In this document: positions 13,723 through 21,681 of the stretch, piece by piece
Position numbering within the stretch: the stretch's first letter is position 1
How the letters are laid out: each line of letters starts with the position of its first letter
Source: Paracoccaceae bacterium
GTDB taxonomy: Bacteria; Pseudomonadota; Alphaproteobacteria; Rhodobacterales; Rhodobacteraceae
Direction: 5' to 3'
DNA: 48,987 nucleotides
NCBI GenBank assembly: GCA_007134865.1
Contig: SLJW01000069.1
Coordinates: 1 to 48,987 of the forward strand
Notes under the pieces: generated by a model
What the model saw: the letters and a program-made list of their open reading frames with translations, nothing else
What the model was told of the DNA's origin: nothing
The model's database searches: none
Made by a program: the position numbers and the translations under genes

Positions 13723-15919
13723 AGCTGTAACTCTCTTTGAGCATCTCGTCATCAGGGTCGACCTGGGTCATGACAGTGCCGAACAGTGATGCGCCCGCCT
13801 CATCAAGGCGGCGCAGGGCTTCCTGCACGGATTTGGCGGCGGTTCGGTTGCTCTGGACGATCATCAGCGTGTCGTCAGCATGGCTACTGAGAAACAGCGC
13901 ATCGGGCGCCGCCAGCACGGGAGCCGTATCGATGATGACCAGATCATAGTGTTTTGAGACGGTCGGCAGCAGTATTTCGCTAAACTTGTCTGAGGTGATC
14001 AGATCGCCCGGGTTTTTCACCGGTCTCAGCGGCAGCATGATGTCGAAGCCGAAATCCGGCAGGTGCTGGATGGCATCTGCGAGTTGCGTCTTCCCTTCCA
14101 GAAAATCGACAAGGCAGCCGCCTTCGGGGTCGGCGCCTATCGCAGAGCATCCGACCGAGCGGCGCAGATCGGCATGGATCACCAGCACCGCCACCCATTT
14201 TTTCGCCAACGTATGCGCCAGCATCAGGCTCGTGGTCGTCTTGCCCTCGGCCGCCACCGACGACGTAATACTGAGCGTCTTTGGGCGGTTGGTGCTGCGC
14301 AGATCAAACAATTTGACGCGAATGCTGCGGACTGCCTCCATGAAGGGTGACTGCGCGGAATCGTTGATTTCCTTGATGAACCATGACCGTTCTCGGCGCA
14401 TGTCTGGGACAAAGGGCACTGCCGAGATAATCGGCAGATTGGTCAACGCACGCAGAGCATCTGCCGACCGGACGGTCTTGTTGAGCGCTTCACGCACAAA
14501 GGAGGCACCGACCCCCGCAGAGAGGCCGAAAAACGCCGCAAGTGCCAGCAAGAGCGGAACGCGCGGCTCTGATGGGGAACTTGGCGGACGGGCCTGGCTG
14601 ATGATCTGGGCATCGGGAAGCTGGATATCTGTTTGTGCGGCGGTCTCCATGAAGCGCGCCAGCGTCGTCGAATAGGTTTCGCGAAGGGCATCTGCCGACC
14701 GCTCCAGTTGTTCCAGCGTGACATTCGCGGCCGAGACATTGGCTTTGCGCTCCTGAATCTCCTGCATCGCGGCGAGGAGTGAGGCCTCCCGGTTGGTTGC
14801 TATCTCCATCTGGCTGCGCAGGGACTCGATCTGGCGCAGCAATTCGGCTTCGATGCTGCGTTCCAGATCCTCGATTTGCGCGGTGACACCGACCAGCCTG
14901 CGGCTGCGGTCGCCCAGCGACTGCGCGATCTCGGCGCGCTGGCGCAGAAGCTCTGAACGCTGCTGCACCAGCGTTTCCAACAGCGGCGAACTGACGATAT
15001 CGGCCACTGCGTCGAACCCCTGACGCTCGTAGAGGCTCTGCACCATTTCATAGCGGAAGGCCGCATCAGAATGCTCGATCCGGGTCGCGATATAACGGCT
15101 GTTGAGGTCCGACAGCAGTTGTTCGGTCGCTTCTGTATCGCCCCCGAACTCTTCGGTCATCTCTGCGCGAAAGGTGACCGCTGCACGATCAGCCTCTTCG
15201 ACCTGGCGCTCCAACTCGGCGATCCGCGCCTGCAACCAGCCGGTTGCGCGTTCGGTCGCCTCGCGCTTTACGGACAGCAGTGCCTCGACATACTGTTCTG
15301 CGACAGTATTGGCGATGTCGGCGGCCAGCCGTGGCGAACTTGCTTTGGCCGAGATGCGGATGGCAAAAGACACTCCGACCTGCGAGGCGGTGATGTCGCG
15401 CTGCAATCGGGCGATTGTAGCGGCCCGAATGTCGTCCTCGCTCATGGATTCAGCCGCGCCGCCTCCGGTCAAGCTGCGTACGCTGCGCACGGCGCTGCGC
15501 AGTAGACCGGTATCGCGCTCCACGCGCGGGTCATAATCTGGGTGCTCGGTCAGATTGAGCGCATCGACCACCCGCCCGATCAACATGCTTGAACGGATCA
15601 ACTCGACTTCACCCGCAATGACAGCCGGCGTTGCATTCAGGTTTGAGACAACCTGATCCGAACTCAGGACGCGTTCTTGCCGAGTCTCAAGCAACACCTG
15701 CGCGGAGCTGGTATAGGCTGGAGCGATTCGCTGCACCAGAATGAAGGTCACGAGCACGGCAGCCACTGTCAGCCCGAGAATCAGCCATCGATCTCGACGC
15801 AGGACAGAGACAATGTAACCGAAATCAACCAGATCCGTTGCAGCATCAAGCGTAGCGCTCCGCAAGGGAGACACCCGCTGCAAATCCTTGAGCAAGTATT
15901 TGCGCTGATCTGGCTTCAT
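13709..15919 (-). CDS. Wzc-type polysaccharide co-polymerase / tyrosine autokinase
   Basis: This 736-residue inner-membrane protein combines a Wzz chain-length domain and a CpsD-type kinase. A first membrane segment lies at about 45-62 and a second at about 455-475. Between them is a long periplasmic coiled coil (about 225-425). The cytoplasmic ATPase has Walker A (AAEGKTTT, Lys560), Walker A' (VIHADLRRS, about 580-588) and Walker B (LVIIDTAP, Asp664). A short tyrosine cluster ends the protein (Tyr731, 733, 736), the usual autophosphorylation tail. Oddly, the first aspartate of Walker A' (normally DxD) is His582, while Asp584 is kept. Such proteins set chain length with a Wzy polymerase and an outer-membrane Wza porin; a Wza gene is not in the window. 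The gene likely has its own promoter in the 240-base gap upstream. Confidence 0.93.
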   Translation of the reverse strand: MKPDQRKYLLKDLQRVSPLRSATLDAATDLVDFGYIVSVLRRDRWLILGLTVAAVLVTFILVQRIAPAYTSSAQVLLETRQERVLSSDQVVSNLNATPAVIAGEVELIRSSMLIGRVVDALNLTEHPDYDPRVERDTGLLRSAVRSVRSLTGGGAAESMSEDDIRAATIARLQRDITASQVGVSFAIRISAKASSPRLAADIANTVAEQYVEALLSVKREATERATGWLQARIAELERQVEEADRAAVTFRAEMTEEFGGDTEATEQLLSDLNSRYIATRIEHSDAAFRYEMVQSLYERQGFDAVADIVSSPLLETLVQQRSELLRQRAEIAQSLGDRSRRLVGVTAQIEDLERSIEAELLRQIESLRSQMEIATNREASLLAAMQEIQERKANVSAANVTLEQLERSADALRETYSTTLARFMETAAQTDIQLPDAQIISQARPPSSPSEPRVPLLLALAAFFGLSAGVGASFVREALNKTVRSADALRALTNLPIISAVPFVPDMRRERSWFIKEINDSAQSPFMEAVRSIRVKLFDLRSTNRPKTLSITSSVAAEGKTTTSLMLAHTLAKKWVAVLVIHADLRRSVGCSAIGADPEGGCLVDFLEGKTQLADAIQHLPDFGFDIMLPLRPVKNPGDLITSDKFSEILLPTVSKHYDLVIIDTAPVLAAPDALFLSSHADDTLMIVQSNRTAAKSVQEALRRLDEAGASLFGTVMTQVDPDDEMLKESYSYAGY

Positions 15920-16159
15920 ATCCGCTCTGTCACATCGAATTGTGGTTATTTAACGCTCATTTTTCGACGCTCGGTCGTCGTCGTCGTGTATTGGGTCCGA
16001 ATGGCCACGCTCGATTTGTCGTGGCCCTCACGCAGGCCACCGGATGCCGAGTGCTCCCGAAACCATTGGCACGACAGAATGTCAGGCCTTGTCCTTCGCG
16101 GTCATTATGCCGGATTAACCATCACAAGGCACCGTTTTTCACAAGAAAACATGATGTGA
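15920..16159. promoter_or_regulatory. Gap upstream of the Wzc-type gene
   Basis: These 240 bases separate two leftward genes and are the only sizeable gap inside the glycosyltransferase block, so a promoter for the wzc-GT4-PPTase genes is expected here. A short trinucleotide run, (GTC) repeated four to five times, sits at 15974-15987. I could not identify a convincing -35/-10 pair, a terminator or a gene. Confidence 0.3.
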
Positions 16160-17470
16160 TCATAATATGGCTCCTCGGAGACGTGGTGCGGGAGGGTCAG
16201 CCGGGTTCGGGAGTGCGGAGTGTGCCCGCGCACTGATCATCTCGCGATACAGCCGCATGATCTTGTCGCACCAAGCGTCTTCGGATTGCGCAAAACGATC
16301 TCGAGTTGCGTGGGCTTTTTCAGACATCTGCCGGACCAGCGCATCGTCGCCAGCGATCTGCGTCAGAACTTGCGCCAGATGATCTTCATCTCCCGCGCGG
16401 AAAACCAGACCGACACCTGCAGCCTCGACCTCTGGCGCCATCAACACACCATCCGAAATCACCACAGGCAGACCAGAGGCAACTGCCTCGACCAGCGTCA
16501 GACCGAACGGTTCCGGACCGAGGCTGGGCACAATGACCGCGCGCGCCTGGCCTGCAAATCGTGCGAGCCCCTGTCTGTCCTGCCAGCCGGCGAACTGGAA
16601 CTCGGGATAGTCGCGCTGCAACTGGGCACGGTCTGCACCGTCGCCCACAAAACAGACATGCATCCCCGCCTTCCGCGCCGCCTCGGCCAGCACGAAGACG
16701 CCCTTATAGGCATGAATGTCACCGACGAACACAAAGCCATGTTTGGTTTCAGGCTGAGTTGCTCTGTTCAGGAAGGGCTGTGCCGGGTTCCGGATCACAC
16801 GGGGCCGGGCTAGGCGCCGCGCACTACGCTCCATATAGTCCTGCATGTCCTCGTGGATCAGGATAACGCGCGAGTCAGTCATGAAGTCGCGGGTCACGCT
16901 ATTCTGCACGCCTTGGCGCAGCACCCGCCAAAGCTTGTGCGCCGCGTTGCGTTTGTCACAGTTACGGAATGTGCAGGCAAGCGAGAGTGGTGCTCGCGCG
17001 CATTCCGTCCCACTGCGATAGTCAAAATACGCCCCATTCGGGCACGCAAGGAAATAGTCATGCGCATGAATGACGACCCGCTCGCGCAGTGGGTGTAACG
17101 CACGAAAGATCGATGGCGAGAGCGTCTGCAGAAAGCCATGAACATGGTAGATCGTGCGCGGCGTATCAATTTGTTCGACTAGGGCCGCCAGCGAGGTTCT
17201 TGCCTCTCGGTTCCAGATACCGCGCATCGCAGCAAGGCTTTTCCGTTGCTCCAGAAGTGAAGCACCTGCCACACCCCTGACGGCAAGGCCGGGATCATCG
17301 GCCGACCCCGAATTGTACGCGCTCACATCGCCGCAGAACAGCGTCACTGGAATATCGCGCTGTTGCAATTGCTCGGCCAGCAGCAATGCCAGTTTTGAAG
17401 CACCGCCCCGGACACGCGAATAATCGCTGATCACAACGACCTGATCCGGAGTGTCGTTGCCCGCAGTCAT
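16160..17470 (-). CDS. Glycosyltransferase family 4
   Basis: This 436-residue GT-B glycosyltransferase begins with a Rossmann strand (VVVISDYSRVRGGASKLALLLAEQL). It has a central HAHDYFLACPNGAYFDY element seen in GT4 enzymes of exopolysaccharide clusters. The donor half shows GFVFVGDIHAYKGV and the EX7E motif in GPEPFGLTLVEA. The chosen ATG (17470) overlaps the TGA of the upstream GT2 gene in an ATGA, so coupling is likely; an in-frame start nine codons upstream is less attractive. A Cys-rich stretch (CARAPLSLACTFRNC) follows the HAHDYF motif, as in some relatives. Acceptor and donor are unknown. Confidence 0.9.
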   Translation of the reverse strand: MTAGNDTPDQVVVISDYSRVRGGASKLALLLAEQLQQRDIPVTLFCGDVSAYNSGSADDPGLAVRGVAGASLLEQRKSLAAMRGIWNREARTSLAALVEQIDTPRTIYHVHGFLQTLSPSIFRALHPLRERVVIHAHDYFLACPNGAYFDYRSGTECARAPLSLACTFRNCDKRNAAHKLWRVLRQGVQNSVTRDFMTDSRVILIHEDMQDYMERSARRLARPRVIRNPAQPFLNRATQPETKHGFVFVGDIHAYKGVFVLAEAARKAGMHVCFVGDGADRAQLQRDYPEFQFAGWQDRQGLARFAGQARAVIVPSLGPEPFGLTLVEAVASGLPVVISDGVLMAPEVEAAGVGLVFRAGDEDHLAQVLTQIAGDDALVRQMSEKAHATRDRFAQSEDAWCDKIMRLYREMISARAHSALPNPADPPAPRLRGAIL

Positions 17471-18339
17471 GTCAGTTTCTCGGCCCGCTGGGGGCACAGG
17501 CGACCTGAGGCGAGGTCCTTCAGGGCCAGCAGATTCCCACGCAACCGCCCGCGACGGTCAACCCATGCTTCCGGGCGAGGGCTCCGCAACAGGTTCATAC
17601 CCAGGTTCCGCAGCATGATTCGCATGGCGCGGGGGAAACTCATGGTGCCCTTCCTGACCAGATAGCTAGGGTTCGCCACCTGCGAGTAGCCGAGCTTCAC
17701 TCCCGGTGTCCGCCAGACCTTCGTGCCCATATGAACGCCCTGCAAGGCGTTGGAGTGCACGATCTCACCAAATGCCGCCATTTGGCGCGAATAATCGAGA
17801 TCCTCCAGCCAGCCATAAAGTGGCAGATTCGCGTCGAAGCGGACCCCATGCTCGAGCGCAGGACCCGCGCGCAACACCATGTTGCAGCCGTAGCAATTAT
17901 AGACGGGTCGTAGCTTCGGCTGGCTCACAACCTGCTGTTGACCCAGCAGGCGCTCGGCCTCTTCGAACCCAAAACCGGGTCCGATGATTCCGTCAGCGAT
18001 TACATGACCGGTCGCCATGACGACCGAGGGATTTCGCTCGAAGAGATTGCGGACCTCTTCGCAGAAATTGGGCGCCATCAGAAAGTCATCGTCGATGAAG
18101 ATTACGATATCATCTCGTCCGACCCGATCCAGCACCGCATTGCGTTGTCGGCTACAGCCCCGCTCTCCAACGACGATTTCTGCGGGAAGGACCAGATCAT
18201 CCGGGTTGACGTCCGAGGGCTCTGCAATAGCGATGATGACCCGGTCTGGCTTGACTGTCTGTCGAGCAACATGGGGCAGCATCCCCGTCACAATCTGAGG
18301 CCGGCCCGCTGTGGCAATAGCTACAACCAGTTTCGTCAC
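17467..18339 (-). CDS. Glycosyltransferase family 2
   Basis: This GT-A glycosyltransferase has an N-terminal nucleotide-binding strand (KLVVAIATAGRP), a metal-binding DDD (VIFIDDDFLMAP) and an acceptor-side LYGWLEDLDYSRQ with the ED motif expected for GT2. I start at GTG 18339, which has GAGGG seven bases upstream and gives 290 residues. The frame extends to ATG 18507, adding 56 residues that look unlike any GT2 N-terminus. However, that ATG overlaps the stop of a small upstream frame in an ATGA, so the longer form cannot be excluded. It is the first clear gene of the leftward block. Confidence 0.88.
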   Translation of the reverse strand: MTKLVVAIATAGRPQIVTGMLPHVARQTVKPDRVIIAIAEPSDVNPDDLVLPAEIVVGERGCSRQRNAVLDRVGRDDIVIFIDDDFLMAPNFCEEVRNLFERNPSVVMATGHVIADGIIGPGFGFEEAERLLGQQQVVSQPKLRPVYNCYGCNMVLRAGPALEHGVRFDANLPLYGWLEDLDYSRQMAAFGEIVHSNALQGVHMGTKVWRTPGVKLGYSQVANPSYLVRKGTMSFPRAMRIMLRNLGMNLLRSPRPEAWVDRRGRLRGNLLALKDLASGRLCPQRAEKLT

Positions 18340-18503
18340 TTCGACACCCTCATCCGCAGAGCCGACGCCAGAACGACCGACCTTGCATTCAGTCCCAACC
18401 TTTTGGGGGGCTGAAATATCTACACGGCATATGTTATCCTGAGGTTGAGTTGCGAAGCCTCGGGGGGTCACAAATTCGGCACCATTGGGGCGCGATTGCG
18501 TTG

Positions 18504-18851
18504 TCATGAAAACACCGTCCGACCTTGGTTATGATGGCGCCCCGCAGAGAGCCACAACAAAGAACTCTCCGGTCCATTTGCATTGATGAGAGCGCAAGCG
18601 AATTCGTATAGCCCTGATTTTCTGAAAACCAATACTCTTTTATTACTTTCAGCGGTTTTGAAACCTTTTCGAAGAAAGCGAAAAATCGCACAGTTATGGT
18701 ATATGAAGCCTCTCTTTGCCGCGCGACAATTAATCTCTTTCATAACGCTGCGACCCTCTTCAGGCGACATCATGCCCATGCGCCTCATGATATTGATAGA
18801 ATTGAGTTTATCCTTCATTTCAGGATTGCTCAACTCATCTTTTTTCGCCAT
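18504..18851 (-). CDS. Small hypothetical protein (doubtful)
   Basis: A 115-codon frame lies in a locally AT-rich pocket. Its N-terminal third is Lys/Glu/Met-rich and helical-looking (DELSNPEMKDKLNSINIMRR, then GMMSPEEGRSVMKE), which could be a genuine small protein. The C-terminal half looks random. Its stop overlaps a possible upstream start of the GT2 gene. The ribosome site is poor (GGAAAG directly against the ATG). I recognise no family. It could equally be a leader region of the leftward operon. Confidence 0.25.
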   Translation of the reverse strand: MAKKDELSNPEMKDKLNSINIMRRMGMMSPEEGRSVMKEINCRAAKRGFIYHNCAIFRFLRKGFKTAESNKRVLVFRKSGLYEFACALINANGPESSLLWLSAGRHHNQGRTVFS

Positions 18852-19000
18852 CTTTCCGCCATATTCCAGTCATAATGCGTCTGAACTTTTCACAAATGCA
18901 GAACGAAATTTTATTTAAGTTTGATTGGTCTGAATATGGAAACAGTCATGCGGCTCGAATGTTGTCAGAGCCATTTTCCTGACGGTTTGTGCGACAATAT

Positions 19001-19046
19001 GGGTGACACTGCCGGTGATTCTTGGCAAGAATCGCGGTTGTCACCC
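19001..19046. promoter_or_regulatory. Nested 46-base inverted repeat in the divergent intergenic region
   Basis: The outer arms are GGGTGACA (19001-19008) and TGTCACCC (19039-19046). Nested inside are CCG/CGG and a perfect GATTCTT-GGC-AAGAATC palindrome (19017-19033). Together they form a long imperfect hairpin with a three-base loop. It lies about 130 bases upstream of the C-PCP-TE start and between the two divergent blocks. Neither side has a T-run, so it is not a standard terminator. An operator shared by both directions, or a structured 5' leader, are the natural readings. Confidence 0.5.
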
Positions 19047-19059
19047 TGAGGCAAGAATC
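19024..19059 (+). repeat. Direct repeat GGCAAGAATC, two copies 26 bases apart
   Basis: GGCAAGAATC occurs at 19024-19033, as the right half of the central palindrome, and again at 19050-19059. The 26-base spacing is close to two and a half helical turns. This is consistent with, but does not prove, two half-sites for one DNA-binding protein. Confidence 0.45.
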
Positions 19060-19173
19060 CGACGGAAGGGCGCGCATGAGGATCGTCACGGGTAACAAGC
19101 AGAAGCGGCAGCTTGGCATTCTGTGACAAGCTGAAAAACTGGGTCATTCAGCCGAACGATTTTGGAGTCACGC

Positions 19174-21681
19174 ATGGAATCGGCACCTCTGACAGAGACG
19201 ATTGGGCGCTTCCCGACAACCTTCTCACAGCAGAGATTCTGGTTCCAGGAGCTGGCCAAGCCAGGCGATCCGGAGTTGAACATTGCCGTGCGCTGGGAGA
19301 TTCGCGGCGAGTTCAGCGGCGCTCAGCTAGAGAAAGCCGTGCAGCAGATCATCCAGCGCCACGAGATTTTGCGCACGCGTTTCATTGTCGACAACGGCGA
19401 GGTTTGGCAAGAGGTAGGCGAGGCTGTGCCGTTTCGGCTGGGTATGGTCGATCTGCGCGCCGTCGCGCCCGAAGAACACGAGAGCCGCGTCGCTGCGATG
19501 GCACGAGAGCTGGCGAACCGGCCTTTCGACCTGTCGCAGCCCTGCCTCTTGCGCATGACACTTGTCCAGCTTGCAGCAGACCGGGCAGCCATTCTCATCT
19601 CAGCACATCACATTGTTTTTGATGGCTTCTCCATCGGCGTGCTCGGGCATGAACTTGGCCAGATCATGCAAGCTCTTGCCGAGCGTCGCGACCCGGACCT
19701 GCCCGAACTGGACTTGCAATATGGCGATTACGCGCTCTGGGAGCAGGAGTTCGAAGCGTCCGGCGCGCTGGAAGAGGACGGGGCTTTCTGGGAGAACCGA
19801 CTGAAAGACGCGCCCTATTTCGAACTTGAACCGGATTTTCCCCGTCCCGCGAAGCGCGAGACGACCGGCAAGACCATTGTCAAAGCCTTCCCGACAGATT
19901 TCGACGACCGCATGGTCGCCTTCAACAAGTCCTCTGGTATCTCTCTCTTTACCCTCGGCGCCGCCGCCCTGAGCGCCGCTCTCCACCAGTGGAGTGGCAA
20001 GACCGACATCTTGTTCGCGACCCCCGTCGCCGGTCGGACAGATGTGGAAATCGAGAGACTGATCGGCGTCTTCATCAACACCTTGGTCATGCGGATTGAC
20101 GCGCAGCCTGACGCGAACCTGCGCGAGCATGTCGGACGAGTGGCCGATACCGTTACCGATGCCCTGTTGCATCAGAGCTACCCCTTCGACCTGCTGGTTC
20201 GGCGGCTGAGGCCCTCGCGCGACCCCAGTCGGCGGCCGCTGGTGTCGATCAACCTCAACATGCAGCGCGCCTTTCTGCAGGAAAGGCGCTATGGCGATTT
20301 CGATCTGGTCTCGGTCCCGTCGCATATGCCGGGCATCTTCCATGATCTGAATGTCCAGATCGTCGGGCGCAACTCTGGTTGGAAGCTGATGCTCGACTAT
20401 AACACCTCACTGTTTACGGCAGAGACTGCCGACGCCTTTTCTGACCTGCTGCTACAAACATTCGAGACAATCCTGCGCGACCCGGAAGCCCGGCTGGCCG
20501 ATTTGCCGCGACGGCAAAAAGCCGTCGCTGGACCGGGGCCCGCCACGTCCGTCGCCAAAGTGGCGCCCAAATCTGAACGGCGGGTATCAGATCACAAGGA
20601 CATCAGAGCCGAGTTGCAGCGCATCTGGTCCGAGGTTCTGGGCCGCCCCCCTTCAGACTGCGAGGGCGATTTCTTCGAGCTTGGCGGGCATTCTTTGGTC
20701 GCGCTGCGGATGCTCGCGCGAACGCAAGAGAGCTTTGGCCAGCGTCTGTCGCTAGGTGCATTTCTTGAAGATCCGACTCTCGACGCTTTGGCGGAGACAA
20801 TCGCGAGAGTTCTGGAGCGCGCGAAGGATCAGGCTGCGCAGGCCGGTGAAAATGCCGAACTGTGGGATGTCCTGCCCCTGCGCGCCGCGGCCGCAGACAG
20901 TCCGGTGATCGTGACCGTGAACCAACCTTTCCTCTATCACGCCTTTGCCCGGCAGATCAGCGAGGGGGTCGAGGTGGTCAACCTGACCATCGCAGAAGAA
21001 TACGGCCTCACGCGTTTGGCAGCAAAAGATTTCGCAACTTTGGCCGCCGATGCCGCGGACCTCTTGCGCGCGCGCTACGCGGGGCGCCCGATCGCGCTCA
21101 TGGGGCATTGTGTCGATGGGTTGCTCGCGTTGCGGATGGCCCAACAAGAGGCTCTGGCGCGGGAAAACATTCTTCTGGTCGGGATGATTGACCCCCTTGA
21201 GCCAGCGGAAGTCGTACGTCGCGGTCGGTTCGAGCGCGTCCGCGCGCGCTGGTCGGTCCGGCTTCGGCGTTGGGGGCATTATCTTGGCGCGAAACTCAGA
21301 GGACAGATCGGCTGGGCCGATCTCTTGCGTCAGACTGGCGCGGGGGAGAAGCTTCTGCGGCGCTTCGGAGCCATTGCGCCCGAGACCGAGGCCGAGCGGC
21401 ACGCATTCGCCGTGAACCATCGGCTGGTGCAGATGAGCCAAGAGGCCAGCGCGGAGCCCTTTGATGGCGATGTTGCCCTGTTCAAGACCGAAGCGCATAC
21501 TGATGCCGCCCTGCGCGGGTCTTTCGGATGGTCGCGGTTTCTGCCCGCCGATACTCCCGTCTACCAGCTTCCCGGCTGGCACCAGGACGCGCTTATGACA
21601 ACGGGCGTCGAGAAAATCGCGCAGATCGTGCAGGCACGGATCGCGCGGCGCATGAAAGATGCGAGCCGACATGGCGGATGA
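19174..21681 (+). CDS. Free-standing NRPS protein: condensation-PCP-thioesterase
   Basis: The start is ATG 19174, with GGAG six bases upstream (835 residues). Domains: condensation (about 10-445, HHIVFDG at 145-151), peptidyl carrier (about 472-550, Ser507 in LGGHSL), alpha/beta-hydrolase thioesterase (about 565-825). There is no adenylation domain, so the amino acid for its carrier must be loaded in trans, or the module only passes and releases the chain. In the thioesterase the nucleophile elbow reads GHCVDG, putting Cys646 where serine is usual and Asp where the second motif Gly is usual. Asp673 (MIDPLEP) and His803 (LPGWH) complete a plausible Cys-Asp-His triad. Cysteine thioesterases are known for demanding releases such as beta-lactone (obafluorin) and beta-lactam (sulfazecin) formation. 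It opens the rightward operon and overlaps the next gene, so it is probably the partner of the PKS-NRPS that ends in a bare PCP. Confidence 0.92.
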   Translation: MESAPLTETIGRFPTTFSQQRFWFQELAKPGDPELNIAVRWEIRGEFSGAQLEKAVQQIIQRHEILRTRFIVDNGEVWQEVGEAVPFRLGMVDLRAVAPEEHESRVAAMARELANRPFDLSQPCLLRMTLVQLAADRAAILISAHHIVFDGFSIGVLGHELGQIMQALAERRDPDLPELDLQYGDYALWEQEFEASGALEEDGAFWENRLKDAPYFELEPDFPRPAKRETTGKTIVKAFPTDFDDRMVAFNKSSGISLFTLGAAALSAALHQWSGKTDILFATPVAGRTDVEIERLIGVFINTLVMRIDAQPDANLREHVGRVADTVTDALLHQSYPFDLLVRRLRPSRDPSRRPLVSINLNMQRAFLQERRYGDFDLVSVPSHMPGIFHDLNVQIVGRNSGWKLMLDYNTSLFTAETADAFSDLLLQTFETILRDPEARLADLPRRQKAVAGPGPATSVAKVAPKSERRVSDHKDIRAELQRIWSEVLGRPPSDCEGDFFELGGHSLVALRMLARTQESFGQRLSLGAFLEDPTLDALAETIARVLERAKDQAAQAGENAELWDVLPLRAAAADSPVIVTVNQPFLYHAFARQISEGVEVVNLTIAEEYGLTRLAAKDFATLAADAADLLRARYAGRPIALMGHCVDGLLALRMAQQEALARENILLVGMIDPLEPAEVVRRGRFERVRARWSVRLRRWGHYLGAKLRGQIGWADLLRQTGAGEKLLRRFGAIAPETEAERHAFAVNHRLVQMSQEASAEPFDGDVALFKTEAHTDAALRGSFGWSRFLPADTPVYQLPGWHQDALMTTGVEKIAQIVQARIARRMKDASRHGG

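Noticed and set aside
15974-15987. GTC trinucleotide run upstream of the Wzc-type gene as a phase-variation tract
   Set aside because: Only four to five units, outside coding sequence; too short for likely slippage control.
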